This document shows positions 26,879 through 35,728 of a stretch of 64,000 nucleotides of DNA, piece after piece. How positions within the stretch are numbered: the stretch's first letter is position 1; each line of letters starts with the position of its first letter. Origin of the DNA: Gammaproteobacteria bacterium. GTDB lineage: Bacteria > Pseudomonadota > Gammaproteobacteria > Enterobacterales > Alteromonadaceae. The stretch spans positions 1 to 64,000 of the forward strand of contig JAHJZX010000034.1 in assembly GCA_018826295.1 (NCBI GenBank), in the 5' to 3' direction. The position numbers and the translations under genes were made by a program. The notes below the pieces were generated by a model. It did not search any database and was not told the DNA's origin. It was given only the letters and a program-made list of their open reading frames with translations.

Positions 26879-27742
26879 CTAAGCTCCCGGCAGCACTAAC
26901 GCTGATGATTGGTTATGTTGTTGTTGCAGCTGCAACAGGTAACGGTCGCGCCCCAGTACTTTTTTGCAGTGGTTACCAAACCACTCTAACGAGGCGTCCA
27001 GGTTACGCAATCTGGCGTTAGGGTGCTGCTGCAGATAATCGATAAAGCCGGCATAGTCCACCACACCGTCAAAGATTGGTGCCATGCCTTCTCTGGAACC
27101 GGCCGCCGCATAGACGTTGTCCGGCGCGAACACGCTAAGATGGGTCGCATCGCTGATATTTTTGAAATGGAAATGATTAATCAGCCCCTGCAGCGCATCC
27201 AGCGCGGCTATGATATCTGCGCCGGACTCCCACACATGCAGCACGTCAAAGTTCAGTTGCATATTGTTGCGGTTTACCGCAGCAAACAGCTCAAGCGTAG
27301 CGCTGACTGAATCGGCATAGGTGTTAGGGTGTGTCTCTATCACCAGATTGATACCGTGTGGCGCCAGCCAGTCACACACCAACTGCAAGCGGCTAAACAA
27401 GGCGTGCCGTTGCTGCCCGTCCAGGCAGCTACTACCGACGGCACCGGCGAAAGTGCGGATTTTTTCGCTGCCCCAGTGGCGCGCCAGCCGGGCTAATAAC
27501 TGCACTTTGTGATACAGCACGGCCTCGTCGGCCAGTAACGGTAAATAATCGCTGAGCATGCTGGTTTTCAGGCCATAGTCAGCTAACCAGTGCTGGTCAT
27601 ACTGCGGCTGCTCGGCCAGATTTTTCGCATGCGCGCCCCAAAGCTCAATGCCCTGAAAATGGTTTTGCCTGGCAAAGCTGGCGATTTCAGCTATCGAGAT
27701 CAACTGATGACGAAAAGAAATAGTGCACACTGACAGTTTCAC
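26879..27742 (-). CDS. asbF: 3-dehydroshikimate dehydratase (petrobactin 3,4-DHBA formation)
   Basis: GTG start VKLSVCTISFRHQLISIAEIASFARQNHFQGIELWGAHA..., IETHPNTYADS, NFDVLHVWESG, HFHFKN; next to other asb genes. Confidence 0.88.
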   Translation of the reverse strand: MKLSVCTISFRHQLISIAEIASFARQNHFQGIELWGAHAKNLAEQPQYDQHWLADYGLKTSMLSDYLPLLADEAVLYHKVQLLARLARHWGSEKIRTFAGAVGSSCLDGQQRHALFSRLQLVCDWLAPHGINLVIETHPNTYADSVSATLELFAAVNRNNMQLNFDVLHVWESGADIIAALDALQGLINHFHFKNISDATHLSVFAPDNVYAAAGSREGMAPIFDGVVDYAGFIDYLQQHPNARLRNLDASLEWFGNHCKKVLGRDRYLLQLQQQHNQSSALVLPGA

Positions 27743-29058
27743 AGGCTCACCTCTGCACTGCCTGCTGCCTTGGCCGCGTAGCCTAACTGATGTATGCCAC
27801 ACCATTGCTCAAATAGCTGATACAAGCGTGTTTTAATGCGAAACTCGGTGGCGTCCTGCTGGTCCAGCAACCGATAAATTTCGCTAAACAGTGCGCTCTG
27901 CTGATCCCGGGAAAGTTGCCCGGTGGATAGTTTCATCGCCCGATACTGTATTTTTTTGTAGCTGCTAACCAGATCTTCAATCACCTCGCACCAGGCTTCA
28001 AACTCTGGCTCGGCAAAGCCAATATCGAGCCAGAAAAAGGCGAAGGCATGCTCGTAGGCGTATTTGCGGATCGCCAGCACCGGCAAATGATGCAGTGCCG
28101 CACCCAGTTGGGCCAGTTCAGGGCCAGCCGCAGCCGGCGCTTCATGGCGCTGTACCACCTGGCGTACCCTGTCTGTCATCGGGTTGCTGTCACGCTTGAT
28201 ACAAGCCAGAAAATAGTCGGCAATTACCTGATTTTCAGCCGGTTTAATTTGATTGCTATCAAAAATAAAGCCGCCTGCTACCGCGTCTGAAGCCACAGCC
28301 TGTATTACCTGCGCTTTGCTCTGTACACCTTGCCAACGAAAATCCGGATCGGACATAAACCACTGGTTCGGGTCGTCGGTTTCGGTCAGCAGCACATAGT
28401 GTGGAAAGGGGTTCTGGTTAAATTTGTTTTCCCGCTCTGGTAGTAAATACAGATCCAGCATCACCATCAGCTGTTCGCTGGCGCTTTTCTGCTGCAACAG
28501 CGTCTGCATAATGTGCAGATTTTGCGCTTTGCTTAGCTCTGGCCGGTACCAGGAATTGACCGCCACACCGTAGATGCGCTGAAACCAGCTGCGGAAAAAA
28601 TCATGATTCAGCGTCGGCGCATGATAAGCCAGCCGGCTTTGCGCATCGATTAATACCTGTGCATCCCAGACACCAAAGTAAAACGGCCGGTGATCGACCC
28701 GCTGATCCGCTTTAATGATCTCACACAGACAACTGACAAAGCAGTGCACCTTAATATCGTCAAATTCCGGCGCCGGCTCAATCGCGGCGGCGTCAGCGGC
28801 CTGTGCCGGTGCGCTCTGGCTTAATAAGAACTGCGCCAGACTATCAACGGTAGCTAAATCCTGCTTATTTAAAGCGCTGTCGGGTACGGCTATACCGAGT
28901 GACAACTCCAGATGCAGTAACAACTGCATCAGCAGCACCGAATCCAGATAGAGATCTTCGTTCAGACGCGCCTGGGCATGGAAGCGGTCCAGGTACTGAC
29001 ATTGCAGTTCATTGTGCAATACCTGCCGTATTGCTGAAATAACTGTATTTTTTTGCAT
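27739..29058 (-). CDS. Fused aryl carrier protein (AsbD) - petrobactin condensing protein (AsbE, DUF6005)
   Basis: N-terminal ~90 aa carrier domain with DLYLDSVLLMQLLLHLE Ppant-Ser motif, Ala/Pro linker, then FDDIKVHCFVSCLCEIIKADQRVDHRPFYFGVWDA... AsbE-like region. Confidence 0.82.
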   Translation of the reverse strand: MQKNTVISAIRQVLHNELQCQYLDRFHAQARLNEDLYLDSVLLMQLLLHLELSLGIAVPDSALNKQDLATVDSLAQFLLSQSAPAQAADAAAIEPAPEFDDIKVHCFVSCLCEIIKADQRVDHRPFYFGVWDAQVLIDAQSRLAYHAPTLNHDFFRSWFQRIYGVAVNSWYRPELSKAQNLHIMQTLLQQKSASEQLMVMLDLYLLPERENKFNQNPFPHYVLLTETDDPNQWFMSDPDFRWQGVQSKAQVIQAVASDAVAGGFIFDSNQIKPAENQVIADYFLACIKRDSNPMTDRVRQVVQRHEAPAAAGPELAQLGAALHHLPVLAIRKYAYEHAFAFFWLDIGFAEPEFEAWCEVIEDLVSSYKKIQYRAMKLSTGQLSRDQQSALFSEIYRLLDQQDATEFRIKTRLYQLFEQWCGIHQLGYAAKAAGSAEVSL

Positions 29059-29083
29059 AATGCTGTGCTTATTACCCTGCTAC

Positions 29084-30361
29084 TTACGCTGTCTGGTTGG
29101 CTTGTAACGCCAGCCAACTGGCCGCAAGTTGTTTACGATTAATTTTACCGTTGGCCAGACGCGGGATCTGCGCCACAGCCTCAAGCCGATGCGGCACCTG
29201 CCAGTCTGCCAGTTGCTGACAGCACCAGCGGTGCAATGCATCAGCGCTTAAAGCACTGTCGCTGCAAAACTGCAAACAGGCGCGATGTCCGGCCTGCGCG
29301 TCCGGTACTTTAAACAGCACGGCATCGCTAACCTGAGGGTGCGCTAACACCACGTCTTCAACGTCCTGCGGGTAGACATTCATGCCTGCCACTATGATGG
29401 TATCGTCCTGGCGGGCGACAAAATGCAGCAGCGGCTCACCCTGCGTTGTGCAGCTGAAATAGCCCAGATCCTGCGTGCGGACCACTGCGGCGGTATCTGC
29501 TTGGCTGACGCAAATTTCTTCCGCTGCGCTGCCTGAGGCGCCTGCGCTGACCTGCAAATGGGGCAGCACAGTGCCTATGGCAGTGGCACTTTGGGTGTCG
29601 CGGTTCAGGCTGATACAGCCCACTTCAGAGCAGCCATATTGTTGAAACAGATGCCTGACTTGCGGTCGTACCTGCGCAAATGCCGGGGCCGACATCAAGC
29701 TGCCGGAAATCATTGCTGCGTGCAGCTTGCTGCCTTTGGGCCAAAACGGCAGCAGGGCGCTTAACATAGCCGGCGAGGTGTACAGCAAGGGTTTATCGCT
29801 GGCCAGCAATTGCTTCAGTAAAAACTTTGGATTGATATTAGTAATAATACGCGGCACCAGGCCACGCTGCAGCGCTACCAGCACACCACAAATTAAGCCA
29901 TATGAATGGGTTACCGGGCAGGCCACCAGTGGGGTCATCTGCTGCGCCTCAGGAAAATGCTGGCAATAGCTGTTAATTTCTACCGCTATGTCAGACCAGC
30001 TGCGTTTAATGCATTTTGATGCCCCTGTGGTGCCGGAACTTAGCTGAATAAGGCCGGCTGCCGTAGTACCAGGGGGCGCCTCAAGGCTAATGGGGTTATT
30101 CAGGTCGCCATAAAACAGCTGCTCACAGCCAGCCTTCTGTGCATAGCGCTCGGCCAGGTCTTTGGGGGTGCTGGCATGAACAGGCAATACGGACAGCTGT
30201 TGCTCTCTGGCGTAAAGACACAGCGCCAGTCCGACAAAGGTATCTGGCAGGCAGTAAGCAATATGGCCGCCGGGTTGCTGCAATTGTGCTATGCCGGCAA
30301 AGTGAGCAAATTGTTGCTGTAACGCCGTTTCGGCATAGAAGGTATCATCAATATATAACAT
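29084..30361 (-). CDS. asbC: AMP-dependent aryl (3,4-dihydroxybenzoate) ligase
   Basis: LIQLSSGTTGASKCIKRSW P-loop, HLFQQYGCSEVGCISL, RLANGKINRKQLA; start at MLYIDDTFYAE. Confidence 0.87.
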   Translation of the reverse strand: MLYIDDTFYAETALQQQFAHFAGIAQLQQPGGHIAYCLPDTFVGLALCLYAREQQLSVLPVHASTPKDLAERYAQKAGCEQLFYGDLNNPISLEAPPGTTAAGLIQLSSGTTGASKCIKRSWSDIAVEINSYCQHFPEAQQMTPLVACPVTHSYGLICGVLVALQRGLVPRIITNINPKFLLKQLLASDKPLLYTSPAMLSALLPFWPKGSKLHAAMISGSLMSAPAFAQVRPQVRHLFQQYGCSEVGCISLNRDTQSATAIGTVLPHLQVSAGASGSAAEEICVSQADTAAVVRTQDLGYFSCTTQGEPLLHFVARQDDTIIVAGMNVYPQDVEDVVLAHPQVSDAVLFKVPDAQAGHRACLQFCSDSALSADALHRWCCQQLADWQVPHRLEAVAQIPRLANGKINRKQLAASWLALQANQTA

Positions 30362-32141
30362 CGCTGGCTCCATGGCGGCTCTGATGCAGGGGGTTAGGAA
30401 TACGATGGTGAAATTCGCTGCCCGGCTGGCCACTGAGCTTTTTGCGCAGCAGCGATTCTGTCTGGATCTGTGCCTGATGCAAATCCAGCTGCGCCAGCCG
30501 GGCCGACCAGCCTTTTGCTGTTGCCGCGTAGCGGCTTAGTGCCTCGTCTATCCGTAGCCAAAACAGTGCTTCGGGATAAGCAAACTGCTGTTCGAGTAAA
30601 AACGCCAGCTCGGCCAGGTTATAGACAAACAGCGTATCAACCAGCAGCTCGCGTAGTGCTTCGATAGAAGACATCCAGTAATAACGATCGTCTGCGCCCA
30701 GGCGGTAATCCGGATGCAAAGCGGTAAAATCCGGTTGCAGCCCGGGTTCGTCTAAAAAGGTACTGACAAACTCCAGGCTTTCATGAAAATCGCGCAGCAC
30801 CAGCTGTTGCGGCCAGCCATTGTCGTGTAACAGCGTCATGTTCTGCGCATGGGTTTCCAGCGCGATACCATGGCGCACCAGTAAGTGCCAAACCGGTATC
30901 ACTACCACCTCGATCAGGCGATCTAACCAGCATTGTATGCCATAGCGTTGCAGCCAGGGTGCGATAAAGGCGGCGCCGTCGGCTTCTGTCAGCGTTAAGG
31001 CGACAAAGGGCGTTGCGCGGTAACCGCTGGCATACAGTGGGCGGCTATCGCGAAATATCACACTTAATGCCGGTGCCAGTTTTACCAGCCAATGTTGGTT
31101 AGGGGGCGCTGCGGCGTCGTTTAATACCAGGCCGGCGTATTCAGACTGAATATCCAACGCTGTGTTTTGTTCAAACCAGGGATCTTGCTCAATTATGCTT
31201 TGCAGCCACCGGCTTAGCCGCGGAGCTGTACAGACGGAATGCGGCTCTATAGTGCGCAGCGACGAACTGTTCACCACATTAAGCGGCAGCTTAATATTGG
31301 CTTTATCTTTGTGGCTGACATTAAACAGCGTGCGCAGTGAAATACCCGCCTGATAATAGTCGCCGGCACGACCAAGTACGATCAACTGCCGCAGCGCGAC
31401 AGGCTGCTCAATAGCCTGTTGTAATGCGTTAAGTTGCCACGGATGCACCGGTAACAAGGCGTAATCTGTCAGTGCCGCGCCTTCAGCCTGCATGGCATCG
31501 CACAGCTGTTGCCAGGTTGCACTGCCCAGTTCACGCTGCCAAAATGCTGTTTCGCTTGGGCAATCCAGTTGCATCGCCAAAAAAGGTCGCCGTACTGCCA
31601 ACCAGCACAGTTGAAACGGCTGGCCAGCTTCAGGCCCATAGCGCGCATGGTCGGCCAGGCTAAAGCCGCTGCGGGCTTTAAAGCAGGGATGATATGGATG
31701 GCCTTCGTCAATGGTCGACTCCAGGGCGATATAATCAAGGCTACGACGAGACCTTGAGCGGCGCAGGTTATGCTGATTCCAGCGGCAAAACGTGATGGTT
31801 TGCTGCAGTTCCTGCAACAGCCGCTGCGTGGCATCAGGACTGCCAGGTAACGCCTGTACCAGCGCGGCTAAATTTACCCTCTGCGCCACGCCGTTATGCA
31901 GTTGGCAGATATCGTCTGCTACCAGACGTACCCGGCCAAAACCCGACAGCCTGCCGCGAGCCCGGTAAGCCTGCTCAGCGATGTGAAAGCTAAAATAGCG
32001 GCCATCAAACCGGTAGGGCACTATCTGCTCAAACAACACAGCTTCCAGCAGTTGCCGCAGTACCCGGGCGTGGTGAGGGCAGTCAACTGCTGTCTGCCTG
32101 GGGAGCGACAGTTCAGGTGCAATAACCTCAGGCCAGCTCAC
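30348..32141 (-). CDS. asbB: IucA/IucC-family NIS siderophore synthetase
   Basis: EGHPYHPCFKARSGFS, LLPVHPWQ, LFNVSHKDKANIKLPLNVVNSSSLRTI, ETHAQNMTLLHDNGWPQQLVLRDFH. Confidence 0.88.
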   Translation of the reverse strand: MSWPEVIAPELSLPRQTAVDCPHHARVLRQLLEAVLFEQIVPYRFDGRYFSFHIAEQAYRARGRLSGFGRVRLVADDICQLHNGVAQRVNLAALVQALPGSPDATQRLLQELQQTITFCRWNQHNLRRSRSRRSLDYIALESTIDEGHPYHPCFKARSGFSLADHARYGPEAGQPFQLCWLAVRRPFLAMQLDCPSETAFWQRELGSATWQQLCDAMQAEGAALTDYALLPVHPWQLNALQQAIEQPVALRQLIVLGRAGDYYQAGISLRTLFNVSHKDKANIKLPLNVVNSSSLRTIEPHSVCTAPRLSRWLQSIIEQDPWFEQNTALDIQSEYAGLVLNDAAAPPNQHWLVKLAPALSVIFRDSRPLYASGYRATPFVALTLTEADGAAFIAPWLQRYGIQCWLDRLIEVVVIPVWHLLVRHGIALETHAQNMTLLHDNGWPQQLVLRDFHESLEFVSTFLDEPGLQPDFTALHPDYRLGADDRYYWMSSIEALRELLVDTLFVYNLAELAFLLEQQFAYPEALFWLRIDEALSRYAATAKGWSARLAQLDLHQAQIQTESLLRKKLSGQPGSEFHHRIPNPLHQSRHGASDVIY

Positions 32142-34002
32142 GCGCTACCTCTGCTGAACTCTCATCGCTGGAGGTGGGCCCGGACAGCTTGCTGGCGGTG
32201 TACAACGGATTGCTTATCCGGGTATAAACTGCCAGTTCGTTTTCAGCCTGCAGCTCGTCGACGTCCTCTACCCGGGTCAGCAGGTTACCTTTGCATGGTA
32301 TTGTCTGGCGGTACAGCATCGACTCGATCAATGCCCGGCCGCGTTCTGACATCCGGGGCAGCAGGCTAAACAAACGGTTACGGGCTTCTTGCACTAATAC
32401 TGCTTCAGACAGCAGGCCGTCCAGACCAAAGCGGTTGATTACGGCAAATAACTGATTGATAAGCAAGTAATAACTAAACCTATCGAAGATCACCGCATCG
32501 GGGTAAAACAACTTAGCGCATTGCTGTAAGCCAGGTTCAAGCTGCAACAGGTTATCACGCTGCGACTCGGCCAGATAAAAGCCCTGATTGTCGCGGTAGT
32601 AATAGGCACCAGGATAGCCGTTACTTAATTCCAGAATCGAGTTTTGCTGGTGAGCTTCCAGTGCTATGCCCAGTTGGTCAAACAGTTGAATGGCCGGCGC
32701 TATGGCGCACTGCCAGTAGCGGTTGAACCAGTCGAGGCTGGTTTGTTGTAGCGAGGTACCCTGCTGTTGGCTTAACTGCATAATAATTTTCGCCAGTCGG
32801 GATGGCTGGGCCGGCAGAACCGGCTCTTGCAGTAAGGCCGCCAACGACTGCACTCCAGCCAGCCCTGTGTCGGCGCTTTGCTGATAAAACGGATTGTCAC
32901 GGATAATAAATTCAAAACCGCTCTCCTGCTGCTGCAGTAGCGCCAGCGACAGGTAGGCGGGATCAGAAATAAGACGAAACTCAGGCTGGCGCTGGCTAAA
33001 GCCATTGGCAGCCAGTAATCTGGCCAGAGTTACACCAGCTTCAAGCTCGTAGTGCATGTTAATACGCAGTGAGTTGGTGATCTTGACCGGAATAGACACT
33101 TTCACCATGTAATTGAGTTCGTCACAATACAAGGTGCGTACCGAGGACGTAGCGGTAAACCGCGGCCCCAGAGGCCCGATGTCGATCAGTTGCTCAGTGC
33201 CAAGCAGCTGCTGGATATTTTGCTGCGTAACTAACCACTGCGCCTGCAGCGGATGCACGGCCAGCAGCACCATACCTTGCTGACAACGTTGCTCGGCCTG
33301 CTGGCGTAGCGCCGCGTCGGGCTCTCGGCGGGCAATGTCTGCCACGATCTGCTCTGCGCTTTGCGCCAACACTGAGTTTTGTATCACCAGCTCTGCTGTC
33401 GCCGCGAAAAAGTGTAATTTAAAGCGGCCTTTAAGCTCAGGCGCATAGTGTACGTGCTGCCAGCGATGCATGCCCTGACGGGATTTGGGCGTAGGATGCA
33501 GCCAGTGGCCGAACAGAATAGACTGCTCGGTGTCGATAAAGCGTGTGCTGTGCAGTTGTGGATCGTCGAACCTTGCCTGCAGGTATTGCGTCATGATCTG
33601 GTGGCTTTCCAGCGTACGTGCCGTCAGTTCAAGTTGTTGCTCGCTGATCGTTGTCCGGCGTCCTGGCTGGGCATAAATTTCCCGAATAAGCAGCATGATG
33701 GCCGATATCGAGTCAAGCGGTTGCCAGTCCAGACTGCCAGTTTGTAACTGATAACAAGCGGTCAGCCGGTGTCTGCCGACCAGCGAGCGATAAGCAGCAC
33801 CAATCGCCAGACGTTGTTCGGTGTTGGCTAATTGCAATTCAATGACGTACTGGCTCTGTGGGTCTATTTCCAGGCCGCAGCATCTTTGCCACTGGCAACC
33901 CGAATGCCAGACACCTGGCTGAATTTCTCTGAGATAAGCGTTAACAAACGCCTGAAAGGACGCATTATCTGCGACTTGCCTGGCTTGAAATGCCATGCAC
34001 AA
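32128..34002 (-). CDS. asbA: IucA/IucC-family NIS siderophore synthetase
   Basis: GHWLHPTPKSRQGM, LLAVHPLQAQWL, SSVRTLYCDELNYMVKVSIPVKITNSLRINM, EAHQQNSILELSNGYPGAYYYRDNQGF. Confidence 0.88.
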   Translation of the reverse strand: MCMAFQARQVADNASFQAFVNAYLREIQPGVWHSGCQWQRCCGLEIDPQSQYVIELQLANTEQRLAIGAAYRSLVGRHRLTACYQLQTGSLDWQPLDSISAIMLLIREIYAQPGRRTTISEQQLELTARTLESHQIMTQYLQARFDDPQLHSTRFIDTEQSILFGHWLHPTPKSRQGMHRWQHVHYAPELKGRFKLHFFAATAELVIQNSVLAQSAEQIVADIARREPDAALRQQAEQRCQQGMVLLAVHPLQAQWLVTQQNIQQLLGTEQLIDIGPLGPRFTATSSVRTLYCDELNYMVKVSIPVKITNSLRINMHYELEAGVTLARLLAANGFSQRQPEFRLISDPAYLSLALLQQQESGFEFIIRDNPFYQQSADTGLAGVQSLAALLQEPVLPAQPSRLAKIIMQLSQQQGTSLQQTSLDWFNRYWQCAIAPAIQLFDQLGIALEAHQQNSILELSNGYPGAYYYRDNQGFYLAESQRDNLLQLEPGLQQCAKLFYPDAVIFDRFSYYLLINQLFAVINRFGLDGLLSEAVLVQEARNRLFSLLPRMSERGRALIESMLYRQTIPCKGNLLTRVEDVDELQAENELAVYTRISNPLYTASKLSGPTSSDESSAEVARELA

Positions 34003-34040
34003 CTCCTGAAGCTTGCGCCGGTTACTAAACTGCCCTGCAA

Positions 34041-34059
34041 GTTAATGATAATCATTACT
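34041..34059. promoter_or_regulatory. Fur box upstream of asbA
   Basis: GTTAATGATAATCATTACT, 16/19 to Fur consensus, 39 bp upstream of asbA start. Confidence 0.85.
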
Positions 34060-34071
34060 GTCTGCAAATAA

Positions 34072-34091
34072 ATTTACAATTGTTACATTTT
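34072..34091 (+). promoter_or_regulatory. Repeated candidate operator, copy 1
   Basis: ATTTACAATTGTTACATTTT; 19/20 identical to copy 3 on the opposite strand. Confidence 0.6.
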
Positions 34092-35460
34092 ACGGCAAGC
34101 TGGCCGGTCTAAAACGCCAGACATAAGCCAGCGCCAGTAGGAACGTCAGCCATTCAGCTGTCGGTAAGCCGATCAGAAATAGCCACTGTGCCGGCGCAGG
34201 GCTAAATACAGCAGCATGATAAAACAGCCCGTAAAACAGCAATAGCATGGCCCCGGGCAATACGATACTGCGGCAAGATGCCAGCGTGGCTGATGCACCG
34301 GGCTGATGCACAGCGGTAAGATAACAACTGAGCACTATATTAGTGCCATTAACCAGAAACAGCGGCCACAGCAGCAACATAATATCGCCCGACAGTTGCG
34401 CGACAGTGGCGGCTTCAGCAGCCAAAAACCAACCTACAACGGTCGCCTGGGCGAAAATCAGCACCAATACCAGCCCGCAACCCAAAGCGCCGGTTGTTAA
34501 CATCGACAAACTAAGAAACTGACTGATGCGCTGCCGTTTGCCGGCACCGAAATTCTGGCTAACTAACAGATGCAGGGCATCGGCTACGCCATAGCTGAGC
34601 ATAACACTTAAAAAAATCAGATAGTTAACCAGGCTAAATGCTGCCACCCCTGCGCTACCCAGTTGCAGCACCAGCAACCAGTTAAGTAACAGAAATAACA
34701 GACCAACAGATACTTCATTGATAAACTCTGAACAGCCGTTGTAGGCCGTTCGCCATAGCAGCTGCCAGTTTTGCTGATACCACGAAAAGCGCAAACTGCG
34801 GCGCCGACTGAAAAACCAGCTGGCTAATACGGCAAACTGCAGCAACTGGGCTATGGCAGTGGCATAAGCCGCGCCGGCCATGCCCATTTGCCAGTGCACA
34901 ATAAACAGTGCATCAAACACGATATTGCTCAGCGCCCCTGTTACCAGCGCCCAGGTTGCCAGCAGCGGGTGACCGTCCATACGGACAAAGTAATACAGCA
35001 CCATAGTGCTTAGCTGGCCAATAAATACCCAGCGCATCACTGCCAGATATTGCTGCATCAGTGGTTGCACCTCAAGCGGAGCCCAAAGCAACCACAATAG
35101 CCAGGGTTCAGCCAGATAACTGGCGATGGCAAAGACACTGTTTAGTAGCACGGCCAGCATCATGACCTTACTAAACAACGCTGATGCCAGGGCACTATCC
35201 TGCTGTCCGAGGTATTTACCCACGGTAACGGCGCCACCTATTGCCAGCATCAAAGAAATAGCTATCAGTAAGCTGAAATAAGGCAACAACAAACTGATTG
35301 CAGCCAGGGCGTTGGCTCCGAGCTGATTACCGACAAAAATGCCATCTACCAGGTTAGCCGTAGTAAGGGCCAGTAAGCCAACGACAGAGGGTAATAGATA
35401 GTAAAAAAAAGTCTTTAAGATCGGCCCTTCAAGCGCCGGATTGCTGGTACCTGATGTCAT
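34090..35460 (-). CDS. MATE family efflux transporter (candidate siderophore exporter)
   Basis: 456 aa, 12 TM; LLPSVVGLLALTTANLVDGIFVGNQLGANALAAISLLLPYF. Confidence 0.87.
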   Translation of the reverse strand: MTSGTSNPALEGPILKTFFYYLLPSVVGLLALTTANLVDGIFVGNQLGANALAAISLLLPYFSLLIAISLMLAIGGAVTVGKYLGQQDSALASALFSKVMMLAVLLNSVFAIASYLAEPWLLWLLWAPLEVQPLMQQYLAVMRWVFIGQLSTMVLYYFVRMDGHPLLATWALVTGALSNIVFDALFIVHWQMGMAGAAYATAIAQLLQFAVLASWFFSRRRSLRFSWYQQNWQLLWRTAYNGCSEFINEVSVGLLFLLLNWLLVLQLGSAGVAAFSLVNYLIFLSVMLSYGVADALHLLVSQNFGAGKRQRISQFLSLSMLTTGALGCGLVLVLIFAQATVVGWFLAAEAATVAQLSGDIMLLLWPLFLVNGTNIVLSCYLTAVHQPGASATLASCRSIVLPGAMLLLFYGLFYHAAVFSPAPAQWLFLIGLPTAEWLTFLLALAYVWRFRPASLP

Positions 35461-35548
35461 GGTTTATGCGTTTTCCCTATACCTGTCAGTATTCAATTCG
35501 CTGTGGCGGCAAGATGCTACGCGGCCCAGCCTGGCTCGGCAATCAAGG

Positions 35549-35564
35549 TTACAATTGTGACATT
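35549..35564 (+). promoter_or_regulatory. Repeated candidate operator, copy 2
   Basis: TTACAATTGTGACATT. Confidence 0.5.
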
Positions 35565-35612
35565 CTGTCCGGCGCGGTTCTGGAGGGATCTCAGCCGGCG
35601 TGCCGTTAGCTA

Positions 35613-35632
35613 CAAATGTAACAATTGTAAAT
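35613..35632 (-). promoter_or_regulatory. Repeated candidate operator, copy 3
   Basis: Reverse strand ATTTACAATTGTTACATTTG. Confidence 0.6.
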
Positions 35633-35669
35633 TTCATTTTCTTTAGACGGCCGATTCCTATAATGCTTC

Positions 35670-35688
35670 GCAAATAATAATTATTATC
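35670..35688. promoter_or_regulatory. Fur-box-like site upstream of TonB receptor
   Basis: Reverse strand GATAATAATTATTATTTGC, 14/19 to Fur consensus; contains 14-bp perfect palindrome ATAATAATTATTAT (35674-35687). Confidence 0.65.
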
Positions 35689-35728
35689 ATTTGAGCGTTT
35701 AGCATTAAACACAGGACACCTATCGCCA

